From NCBI GenBank assembly GCA_016788205.1, contig JAEUTA010000030.1, positions 1-64,000 on the forward strand: a DNA stretch of 64,000 nt, read 5' to 3'. A program made the translations under genes and the position numbers. The notes under the pieces are model-generated. The model worked only from the letters and a program-made list of their open reading frames with translations. It was not told the origin of the DNA and made no database searches. The DNA comes from Flavobacteriales bacterium (GTDB lineage Bacteria; Bacteroidota; Bacteroidia; Flavobacteriales_F; PHOS-HE28). Below, in pieces: positions 53,530 to 62,860 of the stretch. The stretch's first letter is position 1. Each line of letters starts with the position of its first letter.

Positions 53530-56151
53530 ATGATGAAGCTCGTCGCCGCACTGGCCGTACCGCTCATGCTCCAAGGAGTCGTGCAAGCCCAGTACAAGGA
53601 CAAAATGGACCTGCACCTGAAGCACTTCCTTGCGAAGGAGCAGGCCGGGGAGGCGGAGGTGAGCCTGTTCATCCACGGAGATGAAGCAGCGCTGGAGACA
53701 GCTGTTCGTGCGCAAGGCGGGCGCGTGATCATGGTGCGGCCGAACTTGGTGAGCGCCCGAATACCCGTGGGCAGGGTGGAAGCTCTTGCACAGGAGGCTG
53801 CCGTGCATCACTTCGAATTCAACTCGGCGCAAGGCCATCTGCTCAACGACTCGATGCGCGTGAAGGCCCATGTGAACGAGGTTCACGAGGGCCATGCCCC
53901 ATTGCCGCAGGGTTATGATGGCAGTGGTGTGGTGGTGGGGATCATAGATACCGGTCTGGACATCGCCCATCCCGATTTTCGCGATGAGAACGATGTGACT
54001 CGGGTAGTGCGGTATTGGGATCAGCGATTCGCCAGCAATCCCGGCTCGCCAGCACCCTATGGTTATGGTATCGAATGGACCCGGGAGGAACTGGAGGCAG
54101 GTGGCCCGAACTTCCCCTCCGACACGATCCAAGGCCATGGAACACCTGTAGCCGGCACTGCCGTAGGCAATGGCCTCGGGAATGGCCGCCACAAGGGTGT
54201 TGCTCCGAAATCCGACATCATCATCGTTGCCACCAACATGGGGTCTGCGAACTGGGCGGCCACCGTGGCCGATGGCGTGCAGTATATCCTCGATCAGGCA
54301 GAAGCCATGGGGAAGCCTGCGGTGATCAACATCAGCATGGGCTCGTACAGCGGCTCGCACGACGGGAAAGACGCTGCTGCTTTGTTCATCGATGACCTTC
54401 TTCACGAGGACAGTGGTCGTGCCTTGGTCGTAGCGGCCGGTAATTCGCATGGCACCTTCCCGTACCACGTACGTACCGATGTCGATCAGGATACATCGTT
54501 CACATGGTTCACCACGAACTTGAACGGTCCCACGTACAATGTGTTCAACTTCCCGAATGTGTTCTTCGAAGTATGGGCCGATGCGGAGGATATGGAGAAC
54601 GTCAGGTTCGCCATGGGAGCGGATCGCCCGGTGCCTTCGCTGAATTTCAGGGGGCGATCCGCCTTCCATAATGTGGCCGATGCCATGGGGGAGGTGATCA
54701 CCGAACCTATCGTAAGCTCGAGCGGCAACACATTAGGATCGGTCCAGTTCTATGCTCAGGAACGCGGTGATCAGGTCCTGCTGCAGGTCATGATCGAATC
54801 GCCGGACACAACGGACTGCCTCTGGCGCTTCATGTCAACCGGAAGTGGTGCCTTCGACCTTTGGACGCTCACCACCTACACCCGTACATCCAACGTGATA
54901 GGCCCCGTGCTCGCCGAACCGCTGGGCCTTCCGTTCCCTTCTGCGGCGGAGTATCCGGCCATGGCGCATTACGTGGAACCGGATTTCCTGGAACACATCG
55001 TGGATTCTTGGGCCTGCATACCGGATGCGCTCACCGTAGCGAACTACTGCAATGAGGTCTCCTACCTGGACTATTTCGGTGTGGAGCGCGGTGTAGACGG
55101 GGTGGAGCAGGATATCGCCCCCCGCAGCAGCAGTGGTCCAACGCGCGATGGTCGTATGAAGCCCGACATCGCCGCCACGGGTGATATCACCTTCAGCGCG
55201 GGCCCGCTCTTGCTCATCGACCGCATCATCCAGTACCAGGTCGGTTTCAAGGTGGATCCGGGTGGATTGCACATTCGTGACGGTGGTACCTCGCAGGCTG
55301 CTCCCGTCGTGGCCGGTGCCGCAGCCCTTTACTTGCAGAAGTGCCCGAGCGCTACGATAACCGAGATCGCTGAGGCGGTGCGTTCGAATGGCAGGGTGGA
55401 CGCTTTCACGGGCCCGGTGCCCAATCACCGCTGGGGAATGGGTAAAGTGGACGTGTTCAATACGATCCTGAACAAGTCAGCGCTTACGGCCAACACGACG
55501 GCCTTCTGCGAAGGTGGCTCTGCCACTGTTGCCGTTCAGGACGGATTTAACCAGGTGCAATGGAGCAACGGCGGCAACGGTAATCCCGTCGTTGTAGCCG
55601 AACCGGGTGAGATCAGTGCTACCATGCGTACCCCGTCCGGCTGTCTGGCTTATTCGGATACGTTGTTGCTGGAATTGTTGCCCGCACCCGCAGTCCCGGT
55701 CATTGATACTGATGGTACGGTGCTTACCAGTTCCGCGGCATTGGCCTATCAATGGTTCGAAGGCGGCCAACCCATCGCCGATGCCGATGAGCAGGAGTGG
55801 ACCGCCTATTGGCCAGGGTCTTATCAGGTCGAGGTCTTTGGTGAGAACGGATGTAGTACCCTCAGCGAAGCCGTGGAGATCCTCACCGTTGGATTGAATG
55901 AGAGCGCTCAGGGCTCCTTTGCGCTATGGCCGAATCCGGCTCGTGAAACATTGAACATCCTCCTGCGTGAAGAGATGGTCGTTCATTCGGCGCGCCTGGT
56001 GGCTAGCGATGGTAAGGTGGTGCGCCTGCAAGGAGTGAACGCGTCCAGTACGGTCATGATCCCGCTGGACGGTATCGCTCCCGGTATCTATACCGTACAG
56101 TTGGATGCTTCCGCCGGTCAGTTCTCTCAACGGTTCGTGAAGATGCCGTGA
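53530..56151 (+). CDS. S8 subtilisin-like peptidase with T9SS sorting domain
   Basis: An 873-residue secreted protease. A signal peptide (MMKLVAALAVPLMLQGVVQAQ) is followed by the catalytic Asp in VVVGIIDTGLDIAHPDF (about 142), His in GHGTPVAGTAVGNG (about 205) and Ser in DGGTSQAAPVVAGAAALYLQ (about 595). A C-terminal sorting domain begins LWPNPARETLNILLRE and ends QFSQRFVKM, the type A T9SS signal. The protein should be secreted across the outer membrane. Its stop codon overlaps the GTG of the Crp/Fnr-family gene (GTGA). Confidence 0.94.
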   Translation: MMKLVAALAVPLMLQGVVQAQYKDKMDLHLKHFLAKEQAGEAEVSLFIHGDEAALETAVRAQGGRVIMVRPNLVSARIPVGRVEALAQEAAVHHFEFNSAQGHLLNDSMRVKAHVNEVHEGHAPLPQGYDGSGVVVGIIDTGLDIAHPDFRDENDVTRVVRYWDQRFASNPGSPAPYGYGIEWTREELEAGGPNFPSDTIQGHGTPVAGTAVGNGLGNGRHKGVAPKSDIIIVATNMGSANWAATVADGVQYILDQAEAMGKPAVINISMGSYSGSHDGKDAAALFIDDLLHEDSGRALVVAAGNSHGTFPYHVRTDVDQDTSFTWFTTNLNGPTYNVFNFPNVFFEVWADAEDMENVRFAMGADRPVPSLNFRGRSAFHNVADAMGEVITEPIVSSSGNTLGSVQFYAQERGDQVLLQVMIESPDTTDCLWRFMSTGSGAFDLWTLTTYTRTSNVIGPVLAEPLGLPFPSAAEYPAMAHYVEPDFLEHIVDSWACIPDALTVANYCNEVSYLDYFGVERGVDGVEQDIAPRSSSGPTRDGRMKPDIAATGDITFSAGPLLLIDRIIQYQVGFKVDPGGLHIRDGGTSQAAPVVAGAAALYLQKCPSATITEIAEAVRSNGRVDAFTGPVPNHRWGMGKVDVFNTILNKSALTANTTAFCEGGSATVAVQDGFNQVQWSNGGNGNPVVVAEPGEISATMRTPSGCLAYSDTLLLELLPAPAVPVIDTDGTVLTSSAALAYQWFEGGQPIADADEQEWTAYWPGSYQVEVFGENGCSTLSEAVEILTVGLNESAQGSFALWPNPARETLNILLREEMVVHSARLVASDGKVVRLQGVNASSTVMIPLDGIAPGIYTVQLDASAGQFSQRFVKMP

Positions 56152-56738
56152 GCTCACGGGAGGTTGAACTCGTACGGCGGACCATTGAACGTTACGTGGC
56201 CCTTACGGCCGATGATCGGTCCGCCATACTCCCGTGTTGGAAAAGGTACCGCTTCCAGCGGGGAGCGTACATCTCGCGTGCAGGTTCCGTAGAGGACCAC
56301 TTCTACATCGTTGAAGAGGGCGTCCAACGGCTTTATATCGAGCATGATGGAGCCGAGATATGCCTCGGTTTCTCCTACGGTAACAGCTGGACCGGCGATT
56401 TCGACTCTTTCGTACGCCGCTCCCCGGGTCGGTTCCAAGTGCAAGCGCTCTCCGATTCGGTATTGCTGGGGATCACGTACGCTGACCTCAACCGCTTGTA
56501 CGAAACGGTGCCCGTCATGGAACGCTTCGGGCGCAGGATCCTGGAAGAACAGGTGGTGGGTCGCGCCACACGGGAGATCGAGCAGATCGCGTTGAGCGCG
56601 GAAGAACGCCTCGATCGTTTCTTGCAGCGCAGCCCGCACTTGCTGCAACTCGTCTCCCAGAAGGACATCGCCTCCTACCTACGCATGACGCCTGAGACTT
56701 TCAGTAGACTGCGGGCGAGGATGGTCGGTCGTTCTTGA
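56148..56738 (+). CDS. Crp/Fnr-family transcriptional regulator
   Basis: A 196-residue regulator with a cyclic-nucleotide-binding-like beta roll (FQRGAYISRAGSVEDHFYIVEEGVQRLYIEHDG) and a C-terminal helix-turn-helix, VSQKDIASYLRMTPETFSRLRARM (169-192). The recognition helix E183-T-F-S186-R187 keeps the E..SR residues that FNR uses to read TTGAT. The FNR N-terminal cysteine cluster is absent, so it is not an oxygen sensor of that type. The start is GTG at 56148 (overlapping GTGA). It is translationally coupled to the secreted protease. A perfect FNR-type box overlaps its own stop codon. Confidence 0.9.
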   Translation: MSSREVELVRRTIERYVALTADDRSAILPCWKRYRFQRGAYISRAGSVEDHFYIVEEGVQRLYIEHDGAEICLGFSYGNSWTGDFDSFVRRSPGRFQVQALSDSVLLGITYADLNRLYETVPVMERFGRRILEEQVVGRATREIEQIALSAEERLDRFLQRSPHLLQLVSQKDIASYLRMTPETFSRLRARMVGRS

Positions 56739-56748
56739 TGTGCATCAA
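56735..56748. promoter_or_regulatory. FNR-type operator TTGAT-GTGC-ATCAA
   Basis: A perfect FNR/CRP-family palindrome centred at 56741.5, flanked by C and G (CTTGAT...ATCAAG). It lies 23 bp before the TAGGTTTG -7 box of the downstream DinB gene, so its centre is at about -42 to -45 from the predicted start, the class II activator position. The upstream gene encodes a Crp/Fnr protein with FNR-like recognition residues. Confidence 0.6.
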
Positions 56749-56771
56749 GCATGCATCGCAATGCACGCCGG

Positions 56772-56779
56772 TAGGTTTG
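56772..56779 (+). promoter_or_regulatory. -7 box, DinB gene 2
   Basis: TAGGTTTG, exact consensus, ends 7 nt before the ATG at 56787. There is no -33 TTTG at 19 bp, as expected for an activator-dependent promoter. Confidence 0.55.
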
Positions 56780-56786
56780 CGTCGTG

Positions 56787-57359
56787 ATGACCTATACCAC
56801 GGATCGTTTGATCGAGGACCTGATCGGCACCTTGAGATCGCAACGCAATGCTGCCGAGGAACTGCGCCAACTGCCTTTGGACCTCTTGCATGAACGTCCT
56901 GCGCCCGAACGCTGGAGCGTTGCGGAGGTGCTTGAGCACATGAACCTGAGCAGTGGACACTATCTCCGGCGGGTACAACGCATCTATGCCGGACGAAAGG
57001 AAGGAATTCGAAAGAGCGAGAACTATGTGCCCGGTTCTTTTGGCGAACGCAGCGTACGTGCCATGCGCCCCGATGCGCAAGGCCGGATCACCTGGCGCAT
57101 GCGCACGCTGTGGTTGTTCGAACCTCGCACGGATAGGGTGGTCGGGCACGCCTCATTGGATCGTTTCGTGAACGTGATCGATGGGTTCATCGACGTGCTT
57201 CAGATAGCCAGGGATCATGGGTGGGAAGGGCCGCGTGTTACAAGCACTCTGGGCCCCCTACTTCGGTTCAAGCTTGGCGACGCGATACGCTTTCCTGTAG
57301 CTCACCAGGAAAGGCACATGCTGCAGATCCAGCGAACGTTAGAGCAATTGAATGCCTAG
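56787..57359 (+). CDS. DinB-superfamily protein (DinB_2 type)
   Basis: A 190-residue helical protein. LHERPAPERWSVAEVLEHMNLSSGHYLRRVQRIY (the W-S-..-E-..-H motif of the first bundle helices) and VAHQERHMLQIQRTLEQL (the H..RH metal-ligand helix) mark DinB_2-type putative metal-dependent hydrolases. Substrate unknown. A GTG at 56784 is an alternative start. A consensus -7 box and an FNR-type operator lie upstream, so it may be controlled by the adjacent Crp/Fnr regulator. Its stop overlaps the converging CotH gene by 4 nt. Confidence 0.85.
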   Translation: MTYTTDRLIEDLIGTLRSQRNAAEELRQLPLDLLHERPAPERWSVAEVLEHMNLSSGHYLRRVQRIYAGRKEGIRKSENYVPGSFGERSVRAMRPDAQGRITWRMRTLWLFEPRTDRVVGHASLDRFVNVIDGFIDVLQIARDHGWEGPRVTSTLGPLLRFKLGDAIRFPVAHQERHMLQIQRTLEQLNA

Positions 57360-59686
57360 CGCACTACAGCCAGCTTCGTCACGCCGAGGCTATTCTGGAC
57401 GAAGTACGTGCCAGCCGCCCAGTCCGAGATATCGAGCGTCATGCGATCGGTAGCCAGACCGCTCCACACCAAGCGTTGTACGGCATCACGGATGGTCACC
57501 GGCCCCGGCTGTGCCAGTGCGAACGTGATGTGTTCCATGGCAGGGTTCGGGAACAGACCGACCGTTTCCTGGGCTATATCCTCCACCGCTGTGCTGCTTT
57601 CGTTGTTGAAGTTGAACGTAGGGTTCTGGATCACGAACGGTCCGGTCCCGTTGGGGATCCGAGCATATCCCATGTTGGCTTGTTGCTCGCCGAATACGAT
57701 GTGATCCATCACCGACCCGTTGGGTGCCGCCAGCAACACTTCCTCTCCACTGCCAGATAGTTTGAAGCTGGCATGGTATGGACCCTGCGAAGCATCTTCA
57801 TCGGCCCAGACCACCAGGTAGTCACCGGCGCCGATGATGGAACCTGTCGGGAATTGCCACTTGTATACGTTCGATGCGTTGTCGCTCAACCATCCACCGG
57901 TCAGGTCGAAAGGTTGTGAGCTGGTGTTGTACAGTTCGATCCAGTCCTCATACTGGCTGTTCTCGTCCTGCGCACCGCTGGTATTCTGTGCCATCAACTC
58001 ATTGATGCGCAACACGGGATCCGCGGCGAACACCACCTGGACCAGGTAGGTGTACACATCATGCTCAGCGCCCACCGGGGCGAACGAGACGCTCTGGGCC
58101 GTGTTGTTCGCAGTGGCCTTCACATAGTAGCGTACGCGCGTCATCGACGGCGCTTCAGGGATGGAGGCTCCGAAAACACCATCGCCGCTGCCGCCGTCAT
58201 TGTGTGCACCGTCATCGAACATCTGTACCTGCGTGAATTTGCCGTAAGGCCCGAGGCAGTAGAACAGGTCCACACGACCGGTGTTCGCCACGTTGGCGAT
58301 GGTGGTGGTCACGGAAACGCTCTCGGAAGGAAGTGGGTCGGCCCATTCCACATTGTTCGCCCGATGCGAAACATCGTTGATCAATGGGGCTAACTGTGCC
58401 ACCTCCGAATTGGCGAGCAGGTTGTTGCGTCGGTTCGTGATGAAGCTCTGGAGTACGGTGAGTTCCGAGTTGAAGGCGGCATAGGTGTAGAGCTTTTTCG
58501 GATCGGCCTGCACTTCTGCATCGATCATGCTTGAATACCCGGACAACAGCGCGTTGAAACCGGCGCTTTGCATCTTCTCGTTGATCAAGGTGCGCAGGTG
58601 GGCCAGGTAGCGCTGGCGCATGGAAGGCACCGCAAGCATGCGGTTCAGCAGGGGATAGTTCACATTGTCGGCATGGTAGAACGGGCCCCACGCGACCGCG
58701 TTGTTCTTCATCACGCTGTTGCCGTCGAATTCCTGCGGTGTCATGCGCTTGGTCTCGGCATCGAAGTACAGGTAATAGTCCATCTTGCCTTTGTACACGT
58801 AACTGTCATCGTCACTGAAGGCGATCTCGCTGGCCAGGAACCAAAGGGTGCGGTCCACGTCCAAGTGGTTGTTCAGGCTGTCTTCCAATGCAGCTAGGGG
58901 CGTCTGCTCCAGTTTCTGGCAAACGCGCACCAGATCGTCCCAAGGGTTGATGCGCTCCGTGCGCTTCAGCGTGTAGTACTGCTTGTACGTTGAGGTGTCG
59001 GAGCCGAGGTCGTTCAGAGCTGCGGTACCATCACCCCAACCACCTCCACCGCCCGGGCCACCGCCGCTACCTGCTGGTCGGTCAGCGCGCCAGAGTGTAC
59101 CGTTGTTGCTGAAGAACCACTCCTTCACGAATTCATTGTTGATCTGCTGTACGTTCGGGTAGATGCCCCAACTCGATCCATTGATGTTCAGGTGCACGAA
59201 ATTGGCCTTCGCCGCTGGCACATGGTCACGGATCAGGTCGAGGTAGATCACCTCGCGCAGGAACGATGCATCATCGAAAGCGTTGTTCAGGTTGAGCGTC
59301 TGGTAGCCCATCAGATCCTGATCATCCACCGCGTGGTCCAGCGTTATGTTGAACGACTTCTTCTGTGAGTTGGACACCATGCTGTAGCTCGTCTGCCCCT
59401 TGAAGCGCACGCCCACGCTGTCATACACATCCCCATCAACGGTCAGGGTGGCTGGGATATCCGTCTGGCTGTTGTAGTTCTGGGTCATCAGCGTCCAGTA
59501 GTTCGCCTGCGGGAATTGCAGATCCAAAGTGCGGATCGTCTCCTTCTCATAAAGCCCGGTACTGGCCAACCCACCTGTCTTCAGCATATGGTTCGGCTGG
59601 TCCAGATACATCTCACTAGGAAGACCTTGGCCAAGGGCGGCGAATGAAGGTACGAGGAAGAGCAGGATGGAGGCGCTACGTGACAT
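57356..59686 (-). CDS. Secreted CotH-kinase-domain and lamin-tail-domain protein, T9SS
   Basis: A 776-residue protein. A signal peptide (ending FAALGQ) is followed by a CotH kinase-like domain (about 40-430): VGVRFKGQTSYSM, KSFNITLDHAVDDQDLMGYQTLNLNNAFDD and QEFDGNSVMKNNA, with conserved acidic residues. A Gly-rich loop (AGSGGGPGGGGGWGDG) interrupts it. A lamin-tail domain (LRINELMAQNTSG...YEDWIELYNTSSQPFDLTGGWLSDN) and a short T9SS sorting domain (LFPNPAMEHITFAL...) follow. CotH proteins phosphorylate partner proteins in spores and are widespread in secreted bacterial proteins; the substrate here is unknown. Confidence 0.9.
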   Translation of the reverse strand: MSRSASILLFLVPSFAALGQGLPSEMYLDQPNHMLKTGGLASTGLYEKETIRTLDLQFPQANYWTLMTQNYNSQTDIPATLTVDGDVYDSVGVRFKGQTSYSMVSNSQKKSFNITLDHAVDDQDLMGYQTLNLNNAFDDASFLREVIYLDLIRDHVPAAKANFVHLNINGSSWGIYPNVQQINNEFVKEWFFSNNGTLWRADRPAGSGGGPGGGGGWGDGTAALNDLGSDTSTYKQYYTLKRTERINPWDDLVRVCQKLEQTPLAALEDSLNNHLDVDRTLWFLASEIAFSDDDSYVYKGKMDYYLYFDAETKRMTPQEFDGNSVMKNNAVAWGPFYHADNVNYPLLNRMLAVPSMRQRYLAHLRTLINEKMQSAGFNALLSGYSSMIDAEVQADPKKLYTYAAFNSELTVLQSFITNRRNNLLANSEVAQLAPLINDVSHRANNVEWADPLPSESVSVTTTIANVANTGRVDLFYCLGPYGKFTQVQMFDDGAHNDGGSGDGVFGASIPEAPSMTRVRYYVKATANNTAQSVSFAPVGAEHDVYTYLVQVVFAADPVLRINELMAQNTSGAQDENSQYEDWIELYNTSSQPFDLTGGWLSDNASNVYKWQFPTGSIIGAGDYLVVWADEDASQGPYHASFKLSGSGEEVLLAAPNGSVMDHIVFGEQQANMGYARIPNGTGPFVIQNPTFNFNNESSTAVEDIAQETVGLFPNPAMEHITFALAQPGPVTIRDAVQRLVWSGLATDRMTLDISDWAAGTYFVQNSLGVTKLAVVR

Positions 59687-59821
59687 GGGGTAACGATGAC
59701 GTGATGTCTGGGGGATGTGGTTTAGGACACGCCCGAACCGGAATGGTTGCGGAGCGCTCCTGAATTTTCGCTGGGCCTTGGTTTTCGGCCGCCCAAGGCA
59801 CACTGAAGGTCTGATGGAACC

Positions 59822-61462
59822 TCAGCGCCTTTGCGCCGCGGGGAACAGTGCTTCTCCGTTGATGAAGGTGGCAAGCACCTTGGCTTTTGCGCTTCCGGTG
59901 TCTTTGGTCAACGGGCGATCGACCACTACGAAGTCTGCGCGCTTCCCTGCTTCCAACGCACCGAGGTCATTCTCCCAGAAGGTGGAGATGGCGTTCCAGA
60001 TGGTCATACCACGCAAGGCATCTTCAGCGCTCAAGGCGTTCTCCGCATGGTAACCACCGGCAGGTTCGCCTTTCATATCGGTCCGGAACACGGCCGAACG
60101 GAACGTTTGCAGCGGATCGATGCCTTCCACGGGGAAATCGGTTCCGAGGGCGAGCAGGCCCATGGTCTTGCGCAGGTCTTCGTAGGCGTAGGCATGTCCG
60201 ATGCGTTCGGCACCCAAACGGTCTTCAGCCCAGGGCCCATCGCTGGTGGCGTGTGTCGGCTGCACGCTCGGAATGATGCTGTACGCGCCGAACTTCGGTC
60301 GGTCTTCCGGTGAAAGCACTTGGGCGTGCTCGATGCGCCAACGCAGATCATTGGTCCCACCGAGCACTTCGCCGTACACATCCAGCAACAGCGCGTTCGC
60401 TGAATCACCGATGCAATGCGTGTTCATCTGGAAGCCGTGAACCTTGCACCAACGCGCCACATCAAGGAAATGCTCCCGTGAAGCAAGCTGAAGCCCATGA
60501 TGACCGGGTTGATCGGCGTACGGGCGCTTCAGCAAGGCCCCGCGTGAACCCAAGGCGCCATCCGCGTAAACCTTCACGCTGCGCACCACCAGTCGATCAT
60601 CTTGGATCGGGCCGCTCTTGGCGAAATGTTCCAGGTTCTCCGGTACATCGGCCACCATGGCGTACACGCGCATTTTCAAGGATCCTTCACGCTGCATGGC
60701 ACGGATGAGCTCGATGGTCCCGACATCCAACCCGGCATCACACACCATGGTCAGGCCCGCAGCGATGCAATCCGCTTGTGCGTCGAGCAACGCCCGGCGT
60801 TTCGTCGCTTCATCGGCCTGGTCGAAGATCTTCTGGAACACCGCTACGGCATTGTCCACCAATAGACCCGTGGGCCTTCCATCGCGCATCACCATCAATC
60901 CGCCTTCTATGGTGGCTTTCGGATCGAAGCCAACGCGATCCATCGCCGCTTGGTTCACCACGGCGGCATGACCGTCGATGCGCTGTAGCAGCACCGGCCG
61001 ATTCGGGAAAAGCGCGTTCAGCAGTGCGTTGTCAGGCAGTACGGCCATCGGCCACTTGTTCTCATCCCATCCGCGCCCGAGGATCCATCCTTCACCAGGG
61101 TGTGCCTCGGCAAAGGCGACCGTCCTATCGACGGCTTCCTTCCACCAAGTGACACCTGTCAGATCCACCTTCTGTTTGTTCAACCCGTAGCCGAAGAAGT
61201 GGCAATGCCCATCGATGAAGCCCGGGTAGACCGTGCGGCCACCCGCATCGTACTGCTCCTTGGCCGCATACCGGTTCAGGATCTGCCGCTCAGGCCCTAA
61301 CTCCACCACGCGCCCGTCGCGGACGGCCATGGCTTGGTAAATGGCGCCCGCTTCGTCCATGCTCTGGATCCGTGCATTGTGTACGACAAGGTCGGCCTGT
61401 TGGGAATGGTAGCATGAGGTCAGGCTCAAGACGACAAGCAGCGCAGGAACGAACAGCTTCAT
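59822..61462 (-). CDS. Amidohydrolase-family lipoprotein (YtcJ-like)
   Basis: A 546-residue enzyme. An SPII signal ([20 protein letters not shown]) is followed by the amidohydrolase fold with YPGFIDGHCHFFGYG (metal-binding His-x-His) near 75, VKVYADGALGSRGALL near 290 and HCIGDSANALLLD. This is the YtcJ/PF07969 group; the substrate cannot be read from sequence. Its ATG overlaps the stop of the upstream membrane-protein gene (ATGA), so the two are coupled. Upstream in-frame codons lie inside that gene and are rejected. Confidence 0.9.
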   Translation of the reverse strand: MKLFVPALLVVLSLTSCYHSQQADLVVHNARIQSMDEAGAIYQAMAVRDGRVVELGPERQILNRYAAKEQYDAGGRTVYPGFIDGHCHFFGYGLNKQKVDLTGVTWWKEAVDRTVAFAEAHPGEGWILGRGWDENKWPMAVLPDNALLNALFPNRPVLLQRIDGHAAVVNQAAMDRVGFDPKATIEGGLMVMRDGRPTGLLVDNAVAVFQKIFDQADEATKRRALLDAQADCIAAGLTMVCDAGLDVGTIELIRAMQREGSLKMRVYAMVADVPENLEHFAKSGPIQDDRLVVRSVKVYADGALGSRGALLKRPYADQPGHHGLQLASREHFLDVARWCKVHGFQMNTHCIGDSANALLLDVYGEVLGGTNDLRWRIEHAQVLSPEDRPKFGAYSIIPSVQPTHATSDGPWAEDRLGAERIGHAYAYEDLRKTMGLLALGTDFPVEGIDPLQTFRSAVFRTDMKGEPAGGYHAENALSAEDALRGMTIWNAISTFWENDLGALEAGKRADFVVVDRPLTKDTGSAKAKVLATFINGEALFPAAQRR

Positions 61463-62784
61463 GCTGCGAAGGAACGCTTCGCTAGTGGAACCCGCTTGAT
61501 CAGCCGTGAATGGTCCAAGATCAATAGACCGGCCACCATCAGGAAAGGGAGCAAGGGTGTCCTGTACCGCACCACCGCGCCCATTACCGGGGTTGTCCAT
61601 CCGATCACCAATGCCAGCAGCGCCACGTAGAGTAGCAGTGTCACCAGTAGGGTACGGTCGATCTCTTTCCACGGTTTGCGATGGATCACGCAAAGAACAA
61701 GGAACAGCACGAGGAAGAGATTCTCTATCGCTGACAGAACTCCCAAAGGTCCGCCACCCATATGGATCAACGGGCCGAGTAGCGTGATGCAAAGCGCGTA
61801 CGGCGCTTGCCTGATGAACAACCAGACATCAGGAAGCAAGAGTTCAGGCATCACGAAACTTCCGGAGTTCACCTGCATGGCCAGACCGACGAAATCACGC
61901 TGTTTCATGGTGAGGATACCCAGGATGTTCCAGCCAGGAAGGAACTGATGCAGGTTGAGGCCGAGCGTTACCAAGGCCGCGTACAGCAAGGTCGCTTTCA
62001 CCCAGAACGCCGGCCGTGCCTGTCGACGCGCCCAAACCAGGAGGATGAGCGCCGGTAACAAGCTCATCAGCACGTAGAATTTCAAGAAGAAGAGCATCAC
62101 CACGTTGAATGCGAGCAGCACGGGGTCGCGCCATCGAAGCTCCCCGTGCATTGCCCGATCCACTTGGTACATCAGGAGCCCGATACCGAAGAACAACAAG
62201 CTTTCCTTGATCACACCGCTCGCCCAGAAAAGCACGGAAGGCAACAGGAATATGGCTAGCGCAAGCAAGTTCTCCCTTCCGGGCAACGACCGCACGAACG
62301 CTCGGTACAGCCCCACCAAGCCAGTGAGCGAAAGGAAAGCCGTGACCACCGAGTGCACATGGAACTCCCCGAAACTGAACAGGCGAACGATGGCGTTGAA
62401 CCGGATGATCGTGTGCGCATCGTTGTAGAGGTCGCTCTCGTAGTGCCGCACCCAATTGTTCATGTCCCTGTAGTACAGGTCGCGGAAGTAGGGTGCATCA
62501 TTACCGATGCCGGTGATCATGCGCAGGTAGTCCCCCGGCTTTTCGGGCAATGCCTTGAACATATGGGCACTGTCATCAAAGTACTTGAACACGTCGGCCG
62601 TAGCACGATCCGGATAGACGTAGGTATAGATAGCCCATAGCGCCACACCTGCTGCGATGCGGAGCAAGAAGAAGATCGCCAACCAGCGGAACTGAAGCCC
62701 CGGCACCTGGCCGAAGAACCGCGTACGACGCATCCACCAGAGCAGGAGCGCGGTATAGGCCGCGGCCAGGAGTACACCGGTCAT
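61459..62784 (-). CDS. Polytopic membrane protein of unknown function
   Basis: A 441-residue protein with about 10-12 transmembrane segments ([43 protein letters not shown]...). It has a large polar loop with many aromatic and acidic residues ([24 protein letters not shown]), which resembles a glycosyltransferase-C-like or O-antigen-ligase-like membrane enzyme but has no decisive motif. A TACCTTGC box ends 8 nt before the ATG. It is coupled to the amidohydrolase gene and divergent from purL. Confidence 0.72.
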   Translation of the reverse strand: MTGVLLAAAYTALLLWWMRRTRFFGQVPGLQFRWLAIFFLLRIAAGVALWAIYTYVYPDRATADVFKYFDDSAHMFKALPEKPGDYLRMITGIGNDAPYFRDLYYRDMNNWVRHYESDLYNDAHTIIRFNAIVRLFSFGEFHVHSVVTAFLSLTGLVGLYRAFVRSLPGRENLLALAIFLLPSVLFWASGVIKESLLFFGIGLLMYQVDRAMHGELRWRDPVLLAFNVVMLFFLKFYVLMSLLPALILLVWARRQARPAFWVKATLLYAALVTLGLNLHQFLPGWNILGILTMKQRDFVGLAMQVNSGSFVMPELLLPDVWLFIRQAPYALCITLLGPLIHMGGGPLGVLSAIENLFLVLFLVLCVIHRKPWKEIDRTLLVTLLLYVALLALVIGWTTPVMGAVVRYRTPLLPFLMVAGLLILDHSRLIKRVPLAKRSFAA

Positions 62785-62792
62785 GGGGAGGC

Positions 62793-62800
62793 GCAAGGTA
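62793..62800 (-). promoter_or_regulatory. -7 box, membrane-protein gene at 62784
   Basis: TACCTTGC on the minus strand (mismatches at the last two positions) ends 8 nt before the ATG. Confidence 0.4.
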
Positions 62801-62843
62801 GACGAGGTGCTCCCCACGAGGGATGCCGGGACGCTGCCACGGC

Positions 62844-62851
62844 TACCTTTG
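62844..62851 (+). promoter_or_regulatory. -7 box, purL
   Basis: TACCTTTG, exact consensus, ends 9 nt before the purL ATG at 62861. Confidence 0.6.
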
Positions 62852-62860
62852 CACCCCGCG

